64,000 bases of DNA from Brasenia schreberi (taxonomy: Eukaryota; Streptophyta; Magnoliopsida; Nymphaeales; Cabombaceae), in contig JAYKKT010000073.1 of the NCBI GenBank assembly GCA_036023115.1, positions 18,585,001 through 18,649,000 on the forward strand, written 5' to 3'. Under the pieces are notes generated by a model, which ran no database searches, had not been told where the DNA came from, and saw only the letters and a program-made list of their open reading frames with translations. Below are positions 35,201-47,200 of the stretch, piece after piece; the stretch's first letter is position 1; every line of letters begins with the position of its first letter. A program made the translations under genes and the position numbers.

Positions 35201-38200
35201 ACTTTGTATATAAATTTTTAAGAAGTCTAAGAGAAGAATTTGAAGAAGTAAGATCCTTTATTATACATCAAAACCCTTCCTCACTAAAGAAGAGATTCTT
35301 ACTGACTTCCAAATGGTGTAAACAAGACTTATTGAAGCTACGTTTCAAAAAGATTTTGCCTTAGTCACATCAGGACCCAGAGCACATATTAAAATATATC
35401 AACCACCATATTTCAAGATCGAATGACACTTTTTTAAGGAGGCAGGACATATTAGGTCGAATTGCTCAAGATTAAAGAAAAAGGTGACCTTGGTAGATGA
35501 ACAAAGCTCTTCTTCCTCAATTCTTGCTCTTCATGAAAAAGTAAAGCCTCTTAAAGCATAATTGACGGACAAATCAATCATTGGTGTGGTATGCTTTACT
35601 TCCACTCATGACACTCAAGGTATGACTGCTTGGTTACTTGATTAGGGTACTTCATTTCATATGACTTATAATGGAAAACTTTTGAACTCGTGCATAAGAA
35701 AACCTTTATTATGTGTGTTTACCATCGATGAAACCAAACTAAATGTTGACAAAGTAGGGGACCTTCAAAATAAATATTTTTTAATTCTAAAAATAAGTGT
35801 TGTTCCAAAATTAAATTTAAACTTATTTTCTATAATCCAATTATTGGATAATGGTTGTGTTATAATCTTATCATCTACGGGATGCATTGTAAATGTTGCT
35901 ATCTAAGAAGGTGATTGGATGTGGCTGTGGAGGACTCTATGTAATGGACTATATGCGTAATATTGGATATTCAAATATTTTGTCAAATGATTTACAACTA
36001 TTGCACATGAGACTTGGCATTTAAACGTTCAAAAGTTTATCAATGTCCTATTGGAATAAAAAATATTAAAAAATTCTCTTACAAAGATTGTGTTCTTGGC
36101 AAAGTGCAACATCTTTCATTTCCAAACAAAATACATGTTACAACCAAACCTTTTGAAATTGTTCACTCGAATGTTTGGAGTCCCGTACCCATTATTTCAA
36201 AATGAGGTGTCTCTTATTATGTCATCTTTATTGATGACTTTACTAGATATACATGGGTATGTCTACTAAAGGCAAAATCCAATGTTTTCAAAAATTGTCA
36301 CGTTCCATAACTTTATTAAAAATCAATTTGAGTCTCAAATCAAGGTATTTAGGTTTGACTTAAGAGGAGAATTTGTATCAAATGAGTTTGAGAGGTACCT
36401 TGAAAACCATAGGATCCTTCACCAAATCTCTTTTATCAAAATACCTCAACAAAATGGTATTTCTGAACGTAAGCATAGGCACATTATGAAAACCACTAGA
36501 ACCTTGTTAGTATATAATTAAGTTCCTAAAAATCTCTGGGCGGAAGTCATTATGATTTCTGTCTACCTAATAAACCGTATGCCCTCTTCCGTATTACAAA
36601 ATATGTCTCATATTGAAAAACTCTTTAAAATCACACCTAACTATTCTAGACTAAGAGTATTTGGGTGTAAATGCTTTGTTTTTACAAACAAAGAAGATAA
36701 ACTATCTCCACGAGTCATTGAATGTATCTTCTTAGGATTTGGTACAAATAAAAAGGTTATAGATGCTATGATCTTAAGAATGACAAGCTTTATGTATCTG
36801 GAGATGTTAAATTTTTTGAAAATGAATATGTGTTTCAAAATAATGTCACAGACCCATTAATGATATTAGATACTCCATGAATGATATTCTAGATAATCAA
36901 GAAGAAAACGTAGAAAGAGAATATGATGGGCTAATGTCTTCAAAGCGCACTATGACTCCCTTTGAAAGAAATTACAATAGGCGAACCCTAAAGACCATTA
37001 AACCTATTCTACAAAAATCTGATAGAGATTATAGACCTCTTGATAGGTTCAGCTCTTATGAGAGTTTTTCAAAAGACTGCGCCATCACACGTTCTGAAAC
37101 TAAGAAACCAATAAGATGTAGATGAGTATACAAAATCAAGACCAATAGTGATGGTACCCTAGAACGATATAAAGCTAGGCTAGTAGCGAAAGGATACTCT
37201 CAAGAGTATGAAATAGATTATGAGAAAACCTTTGCTCCAGTAGCTAGAATAATTACTTTTAAGACTCTTATTGCTCTTAGTGCAATTAAGAACCAAAGCA
37301 TCTTTCAAATTATGTTAAGAATGCATTTTTAAACGGTTGGCTAAGGGAAGAGGTCTACATGGAATCACCTCCCGGTCTTAATATTCTAAAAAATCAAGTC
37401 CTCCATCTAAAAAGGGCTCTATATGGTCTTAAACAATTTGATAAAATGTCTGAGTTTATGACATGTCATGGTTTTGTTACCTGCTATACTGACATTGCTT
37501 TGTTTATAAGGTAATTTACTATAGCTTGTAGGTATTATAATATTTCTATTCTATGTAGATGTTATGATCATCATAGGAAGTGATGCCATTGGGATCTAAA
37601 ACATAAAAAAGGAACTCGGTAAGGTGCTTGAAATGAAGGATCTTGGACATCTATGTTATTTTTTGGGCATTGAGATAGCACGAAACGATAGAGGTTTCTT
37701 TTTATCTCAAACTAAATTTGCTAATGATGTTATTTTTAGATTTGGACTTATAGATGATAAGACAATTAAGACATCTGAGGTGGTTAACCAAAAGATGAGA
37801 CTTATAGATGGTCAACTATTGAGTGACCCTACTCCCTATAGATGGTTGGATCATTGACATATGTTACTATCACTTGTCCTGATATTACTCATGCCGTTCA
37901 TACTCTATCAATTTAACATGTACCTACCTATATACATATGAGTGCGGTTATGAGGATCATACGATATGTTCAACATACCATAAGAAAGAGAGTATTCTTA
38001 TCCTCTTTATCTCTTAATTGTTTATACTATTATAGGCACTCTAAAATAGGCTACTGCATTTTTCTTGGACTCTTCTATCTCATGAAAATGTAAAAAGCAA
38101 AGGTGTCACTCTCATCCACTCAAGTTGAATATAAAGCAATGACCAACACGACTATAAAATTAACCTGGCTAAAAAGACATCTTCAAGATCTTGGGATACC

Positions 38201-41200
38201 ACTTGAAGTTACTCCGATCATGTATTGTGATAACAAAGTGCTATATATATAGCAAACAACTATAGATTTCATTAGTGCACCAAACACATTTAGTGATAAA
38301 GTGTGATATTTTTTATTAAATAATAAGAAAGAACTTACATAATGGGATAGAATAGAGACATCTACCCCTTATGGAATCAACACATCCTCTCCTTCCTGGT
38401 GGCTACTTCCTTATTTAAACATAACCCTAACTCTAATTTATGTTGGACTGCATCATCAAGCCATAATGAAAAGAAAGATACAGAGTTTTTCACGTTGAGG
38501 ACAGCCTCCTGGCTGCTGTTGTGACCTTTCTTAAAAGAGGATTTTCTCTTTTATTCATTTAACGTACCCTAATACATTACTTAAGTATATATAGACTCCA
38601 GCTCTAACTTAAATGACTAAAATATCCCTAATTAGCGGCTAACTTTACTTGAGTCCCAATGGATCAGATTCTGATCCATTGGGACCCAAACTAATTATAA
38701 CAACTACTCGATACATACCAGAAACTTGACCTAAATTAGACACAACTACATAACATAAAAATCAAGGATATAAATAATCTTCAACACGCCCCCTCAAGTT
38801 GGGTCTTGAAGACTTGAAATACCCAACTTGACAAGAGCTCTTTTAAAAACATTAACTGGAACAGGTTTAGTGAGGATGTCTGCCAATTGATCTCATGAGT
38901 GAACATGGATGAGGTTGAAGATTCCTTGAGAAATTTTCTATCTCATAAAATGATAGTCAATTTCAATATGTTTGGTCCTCTCATGAAGCACTGGATTTGA
39001 AGTTATCTGAAGAGCTACTTTACTATCGGTGAAAAGTTAATCAGAATATCTCTATTTAGACCAATCTCCTCGAGAAGTGATATAATCCAAAGACCTTCAC
39101 ACATGCCAAGAGATATAGCACGATACTCAGCTTCAACACTGGACCTGACCACCACAGATTGCTTTTTACTTTTCTAAGAGACTACATTCTCGCCTAAACA
39201 TACCATATAACCAGAGGTTGACTTTCTGTCAACTTTGGATCCAGTCCAATCGGCATATAAGTATATCTTTATATCAAGTGATGAATGTGGAGCATATAGT
39301 AGACCATAGGTAATTGATGATTTTAAGTATCTCATGATATGGAACACTGAATTTATGTGATGTTTAGATGGAGAGTGCATCCATCGACTAATATACCCGA
39401 CTGCAAAACTGATGTCAGGTCTAGTAATAGTGGCATATATCAGTTTTCTCACTAATCTTTGGTATTTGCCAATATCTTCATATGGTTCAGCTAATTCATT
39501 TTTGTCTTCCTTCAGGATTTCGAGTAGAACATATTTTACAATCCTTCATTTTTTGTTTCTTTGAGTAAAAGTCTAGAATGTATTTTCTTTGACTTAAAAA
39601 TAGACAGTCTTTACTTTGAATCACCTCAATCCCCAAGAATAATTTGCCCAAATCCTTCAAGTCGAACAATGTGCTCAGTTGCCTTTTCAAAGCAATTATG
39701 CCTTCTGTATCATCCCCTATAATTATGATGTCATCCACATATACCAACAATAATATGGTTTTATGACCTCGGTTGATAAATAGTGTATGATCACTAACAC
39801 ATCGTTTGAAACCCAAGCTCATAACACTTTCATTGAACTTTTCAAACCATGCACGTGGAGATTGTTTAAGCCATAAATTGATTTCTTTAATTTGCAAACC
39901 TTGTTTGACTTTTGTTCTTGATCAAACCCAGGAGGCAGGTCCATGTAAATATCTTTCATAAGGTCTCCTTGAAGAAATGCATTCTTCACGTCCAACTGCC
40001 ATAGTTCCATCCTTTATTGACAACCACACTTAAGATAATTCTAATGGTATTCATTTTTGCCACTGGTGCAAAGGTTTCTGTATAATCAATGCCATAGGAC
40101 TGACTGTAACCTTTAGCAATCAATCTCGCTTTGTATCTTTTTATATTTCTATCAGCCTTGTATTTTACTGAATATACCCATTTTCATCCCACTGTCTTCC
40201 TCCGAGGTGGTAAATATACATACTCTCACGTTTTGTTTCTAACTAATGCTGCAATCTCTTCTTGCATTGATGCCTTCTATTCTGAATGTTGGTTTGCCTC
40301 TTCAAATGTTTTTGGAATATAAGTGTTTTCTGTATTCATTAGAAACACTTATACTCTTTGGGGTAGTTAGTATAAGACGATCTTTTGTAATGAATATTTG
40401 GCACCTTTACGTTGTCTCTTTCGAAGTGCAATAGGTAAATCACTTGATTCATAGTCAGAATTGTGAGAGGTTACTTTAGGAGGAGTAAGATCTAATTCTA
40501 AATTAGAACTCGAATTTGGAGTAATAGGCTGATATGGGAGAAAAGTCGTTCTTTCACCTCTGGTATAAAGTTGTCATTTCTTCTCTTGATGGAGTTGCAT
40601 ACTTTCTTCTTCGTTTTAAGATTCTGGTTCAGTTTCAATTGGTGGAAGTGGTATAACATTGGGAGAATGTTCTTCTGATGGGTGAACTTCTTTCATGTGA
40701 TAAAATGGTATCTCTTCATGGAAGGTGACGTCCAATGTGACATATGTCCTTCTTTGTATAGGGTCATAACATTTGTATCCTTTTTTAGTAGAAGAGTATC
40801 CCACGAAAATGTATTTGATTGATCTTGTATCTAGTTTATCTCTAAGGCCAGAATATATATGAACAAAGCATGTACATCCAAACACTCTTGGGAGTATATG
40901 AAACTATTTCTGGGAAGGACATAAGGAGTGAAATTCAGTATTGCCATTTAGCACCTTGCTTGGCATACGATTGATGAGAAACACTACTGTTAAAATTGCT
41001 TCACCCCAATAGAATTTTGGAACATTATAACCGATAAGAAGAGTTCTGGCAACCTCTAGGATATGTCTATTTTTCCTCTCTGAAACACCATTTTGCTGTG
41101 GAGAATATGAATATGAGGTCTAGTGTAAAATTCCATGATTTAAGAAATATAGATGAAGTGATTTAAACATAAATTCACCTCCATTGTCGCTACAAAAAAT

Positions 41201-44200
41201 ATTAATGGTATATTAAAATTGAGTATGCACAAACTGACAGTACACTCGAATGATATTTCGTACTTCATCTTTAGTTTTCATGAGGTATATCATGGTAAAT
41301 TTAGAGCAATCAACAATGAAGAAAATAAAGTACTTGTAACCATTCAATGCAGTAGTAGAGCAGGGACCCCAAACATCAGAATGAACAATTTCAAATGGAA
41401 TTGAGGATTTGTCTTCACTTAAAGGAAAAAAATACGATGATATTTTGCCTTGTAACAGGTTTTATAATTCAAATTTAAATAATTACAATAAGCAAATTCA
41501 GGTAATAACATCCTAATTCTAGACAAAGGTAAATGTCCCAATTTTTGGTGCCATAACGGAAGCTCCCCTTCCTGTTTTCCTGTAATAACAATTGGCTACA
41601 TTGCTGCTCCTTTGACTTTCTCGAAGAAATAAAGGCCTTTCCTCATATTACCCTGACCAAAGATCCTCCCCGTCTTCATTTCTTGGAAGAAACATCTAGT
41701 AGAATAAAAAATAATACGACATTTCAAATCTTGTGTCATGGCAAAGACTGATAACAAATTGGTTGAAATATTTAGAACATGTAAGACATTTTTTAATATG
41801 TTAAAAGACGTAGTAATACTCCATTTTCCAACTATATGCATGTGAGAGCCATCTGCCAACTGAATATTAATTGTTTCGCAAGTCAGTTCATAGTAATCAA
41901 AAAAATCACGCCTACTGACCATGTGATTTGTGATACCAGAATCAATAACCCATATTCTGGAATGAGGAATGGATACATTACCCTTAGCCATAAATGAAAA
42001 TGGATATGTCAATATTAGAGGAAGTAGATGGATTTTGAGAATCAATCAAACGAGCCTTAAGGAACTCAATCTCTTTCTTCATATCTGCTAATGCGGTTCC
42101 ACTGTCTTTTGTATTCTGTTTGCCACCTTGATCACTGTTGAAGTAAGCTTTGTTAGGTTTATTCTGATAATAGGTAGGTCTGCCAACCATTTCCCAGCAT
42201 GTCTCTTTTGTATATCTTGATTTGCCACAATGAGAACACGTTGATTTTTCTGTCTCTTCAAAAGTAAGTGACGATCTACCTCTGTCACGTCCATATCCTT
42301 CTCTTTCGCGAGAGAATTAAGAATTAGAAGGGTTCCTTCCAACAAATGCAGTAGTCTCATAACTAAGTTTAGTTTCATTCTCTAAATGTTTTCTGTCTTC
42401 TTCTTAAAGTAAAAGTGAGTACACAGTGCTTAGAGAGGGAAGTTCTTCTCTGCTAAGGATATTATTTTTTACAGCTTCATATTGTGAAGAAATACCCCAC
42501 TGAAGATCAAATACTTTTCATTCTTTAATGTCCTCATTACGCTCTTGTATGCAATTTTGACACTTTGTCTTGGAATACAATTGTAATTCTTCCCATAAAC
42601 CTCTAAGTTCTGCATAATACTCACTTACCGATCTTCCTCCCTGTCTGCATTTTCTGATTCTTCAATGAGGTCATATTTTTTGGCGATATTCTTCTTCTTA
42701 GTATAGGTCTCTTCAACTACTAGCCAAATATCATGAGCTGTTTCTAAAAACATAAACATACTGTCAATCGATGGTACCATGGATTGTATAAGCCATGCAC
42801 TCATAAGTGCATTTTCTCTACGTCATCATGAATAAAAAGGATCTATATTGGGAGGTTGGGATATTTCACCAGTTAAATAATCCCATCACCCCCTTGCCAT
42901 CACAGCCAATTCAATGGATCGAGTCCACTGAAGGTAGTTCTTTCCATATACTTTCAGGTTTGTAATTTTAAAAACCTCACCTTTGTCAGAGGAATTATTG
43001 TCACCAACATCAATAATCTTATTCCTATCCATTATTTTCAGACCTGTCCACTTACTGTTCTTAATGTGTAGCTTCAATGATTGGGGGGTCATGTTCATGA
43101 ATGTATGCAGAGTTGAATATCAAGGGCTTGGCGCAACGACTTTGTTTATTTTCAGATTGTATGCAGCCACTAGAACATACATCGAGACTGCACATTGCAT
43201 CGTCACAAAGGCAATTTTGGACTAGCAAAAATATCGAGTCCTATTAAAGCATTAATGGAAAAATAGGCAAGGATTCTTGGAATCACGTATCTGTCGCTCA
43301 AGCTCTAGATTCCCTTTTTTTTTCAAAAAATATCACAAACTGATTGGATTAATTGCACGAACATGATTTTCAGTGGTCTTCACAACATCCACTTCATCGT
43401 TTTCACAAGACAGCACGCCACAGGACACGACTTCATCTTCTTAGGTCAGCAGCCTCCACACACTTTTTTCCTAAGACAGGGGCTCCTTCTTCACACGACA
43501 CGCTCTGATACCATGTTGGATTGCATCATCAACCATAATGAAAAGAAAGATACAGAGTTTTTCACATTGAGGACAATCTCCTGGCTGCTTCCGTGACCTT
43601 TCTGAAAAGATGATTTTCTCTTTTATTCATTAACGTACCCTAATACATTACTTAAGTATATATGGACTCCAACTCTAACTTAAATGACTAAAATATCCCT
43701 AACTAGTGGCTAACTTTACTTCAGTCCCAATGGATCATATCCATTGGGACCTAAACTAATTATAACAACTACTCAGATACATACCAGAAACTTGACCTAA
43801 TCTAGACTCAACTACATAACAGAAAAACAAAGGATATAAATAATCTTCAACAATTTATAACTCTAATCTAACTTGAATGACCAAAACACCCTTAATGAAA
43901 AATAAAGATACAAATGGAATAGAAAAGTTGTACTGGTTCAGTATATACATAAATAAAACTGTGACCCGATTAATATTAGATGCTCTAATACTCCCCCTCA
44001 AGTGGGGTGGAATATGTTCTCAAGTGGGGTGGAATATGTTGATGATACCCAACTTGATCAATGTATTATGAAGTTGACTGATCTTAACTATGTTATTGAG
44101 AAAGTCAACTCTTTGATTTTCTGACTTAACATACTCTAATTTGAATTCCTGACCTCCTATTTTTTTTTCTTTTTTTCCTATAAAGCGGTAATTATTTTCT

Positions 44201-47200
44201 ATATGTTTTGTTATTTCGTGATACACTGGATTTGAAGTCATCTGTATAGTTGCACTATTATCATTGTATAAGGGAATATGATGTAGAGACTGAAATCTCA
44301 ACTCACTGATTAAAGAAGCTATCCACTTTCCTTTACACATTGCTTGGGCTATAGATCTGTATTCGGCCTCTGCAATAGATCTAGCAACCATCGTCTCTTT
44401 TTTACTTTTTCATGATATAATGTTACGACCAAGTAGAGTAACATATCCAGTAGTTGACCTATGATCATCTAGAAAACCAACCCAATCTACATCATAATAA
44501 ACTTCTATATTGAATTGATAGGATTTTGAATATAAAAGACCTGATCCTGGAGTGAATTTTAGATATCTTAGGATTCGGTAGACAACATCCATATATTTTT
44601 TTGTTGGGGAATGCATAAATCTACTCACAATTCCAACAACATAAGTAATATCACGACATGTGATAGTCAAGTAGATCAGCTTCCCTTCCAATTTCTGGTA
44701 TTTGTGGATATTTCTGAAGTCTTCACTATACCTAAGACATAATTTGTGATTTACTTCCATAGGACTATCACGGTTTTTGCAATAAGTCATATTTGTTTCC
44801 TTTAGAAGATCCATAGTGTATTTTCGTTGATTAGGAAAATACCTTTGTCGGAGTATAACACCTCAATTCCCAAAAACAATGAAGCCAGCCCAAGTCCTTT
44901 AATTCTAATAATCGATAAAAAAAATTTCAATCTTGACACTTCTTTAATATCATCACCTGTCACAATAATATCGTCCACATATACAAGCATAATGGATAAT
45001 TTTGTACCTTTCTTAAAGAATAGAGTATGATCATTCTTCGATATCCCAAGTTGTACACTCATTCACTGATTTTTTTTTAAACCATGCCCTAAGAGATTGT
45101 TTGAGCCCATAGATAACTTTATTTAGCTTGTAAACTTTTCCTTCATGAGCTTTACAATTTATGCCTGGTGGTAGCTCAATATATACTTCTTCATTTAGGT
45201 CTCCTTGCAGAAATGCATTTTTTACGTCCAACTACCACAAATCCCATCCCCATGTAGCTGCCATACTAAAAATCACTCTGATAGAAGTAAACTTAGCTAC
45301 AAGAACAAATGTTTCATTATAGTCTTGACTATAACCTTTAGCCATAAGTCTGACCTTAAATCTTTCAAGTAGTGTTATCCATACTACATTGTATCGTACT
45401 AGGCCCCCATATATCTAAATAAAGAAGTTCAAATGGTTGCGATCTTTTAGACTCACTCACAGGATATGATACACGACAATGTTTAGCTATATGATAGACT
45501 TCACAATCTAGATAAACTTTATTTGACTCAATCTTGAGATTAGGAAGAGCATAATTAATCTTTGATAAAAGAAGATGACCTAAGCGAGGGTGCCATAGAT
45601 GCATGTCTTCACCGAGAGCAGTTGTGGTAGAAATACCATACGAAACAACATGTTGAAGATCATCTTCTAGGATATATAATTCTTTTCGCAGACTACCACA
45701 ACCAAAAACTTTTCCCGTCTTCATATCCTGAAAAACACAACTACTAGGATGAAAGATTACACAACAATTCAAAGATTTAGTAATGGAGCTAACTGAAAGA
45801 AGATTTATGGAGAAACTAGGAACATGGTAAACTAATTTTAGGAGAGCTAAGCTTGTGTACACTTCCCTCTCCAATCACGTAAGATTTAGATCCATCTGCC
45901 AACTTGATAGGTTCTTGTCTTGGAAGTTGTCTATAATCAATAAAGTAGGATGTCTTGCCTACCATATGATCGGTAGCACCAGAGTCAATAATCTATGTTT
46001 TAGGCTGAAAGGAAGAAGAAATGTTACCCTTGACAGAGTGTGTGGCTTGTGCCACAACAACTTTAGGTGAAGAGGTTTAATCACTTTCACGTAGTTTGCT
46101 TTTAAGAACTACAATTCGCTTCATTAATTCGTGAAGACTATAATATCATAGATGATCTAGTTTATCGATTATTTCCCAATAATTTTCTTTTCTATGCCTT
46201 GGTTTGCCACAATGCGAGCATATAATATTGTCTTTATCATCGGAGTAAGGCCTGCCACACATGTTCTGTCCACCACGACCACGATAATGCTTAAAATTTG
46301 TCTTGTCATGGAGAGCATGCTGGTTAGTGGAAATAACAGTGTCCTTATCTAGGTTTCTATGATCTTTTTCTCTTAGAAGTAATGAATATACAGTTCCAAG
46401 TGAGGGCAGCTCCTCACGGCCCAATATATTTATTTTTGCAGCTTCATATTCATAATTGATACCCCATTACAGATCAAAACGTTCTTCTTTTCTTAATCAA
46501 CTAGTCTTCCTGAAGAACAACTCGAGCACTTTATGTTTATGGTGGTGTAGAAATGAAGTTCATCCCACAAACCTGTAAGGTCAACATAATAATTGTTGAT
46601 CGATCTTGCGCCTTGCCTGCATTTTCGTATTTTTTCTAGTATCTCATATTCTTTAACAACATTCTTTTTCTGGGATATGCTTGAGATACTACCTGCCATA
46701 TTTCAGTAGTCGAATCCAGATACATGAAAGTTTTCGTTATTGATAGCTGCATAGATTATAGTAGCCATATGAAAAAATTAGGGCACCCTCTCTCCACCAA
46801 GCATGATATTGAATATCATGTGTGGGTAGATAAGGAATATAACCGATGAGATTTGGCTATCTTCCCTTGACCAACACTACTAACTCCATTGATCTTGACC
46901 ATTCTAAAAAATTTCTTCCATCCAATCGAGTGTTAGGTGATTTTTAATGATTTAATCTTGTCACGAAGAGAGATTTCGGGAGACGATGATGGAATGGGTG
47001 TTGAAGATAGCGTTCTTTGTGTTAGTTTAACAATTTTTGATGTTTTTAGGTATTATTGTACTTGCCCGAAATATTAGGGGCATTTTAGTAATTTTTTGTA
47101 CTTGGGGTATTTTGGTCAATTTTTGTTTTACAGCTCCTTATATAAGGACTGGTAGGTTGTATTAGGGTTTGAGGTTGTGTATAAGAAAGAGTGGAGAAGA

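Larger units (their letters stand above)
38441..43852 (-). mobile_element. Copia element B inside LTR of A
   Basis: Complete in outline: LTRs at 38441-38786 and 43514-43852, both running TGTTGGA...CTTCAACA on the plus strand. TSD ATTTA at 38436-38440 and 43853-43857. A perfect initiator-Met primer site TGGTATCAGAGCG lies at 43501-43513 (minus), and an ACCCAACTTGAGGGGGCG polypurine tract at about 38787-38804. Gag, protease, integrase, RT and RNase H follow in copia order on the minus strand with several stops. Excising it restores a contiguous LTR for Copia A, so B is the younger insertion. Confidence 0.93.
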
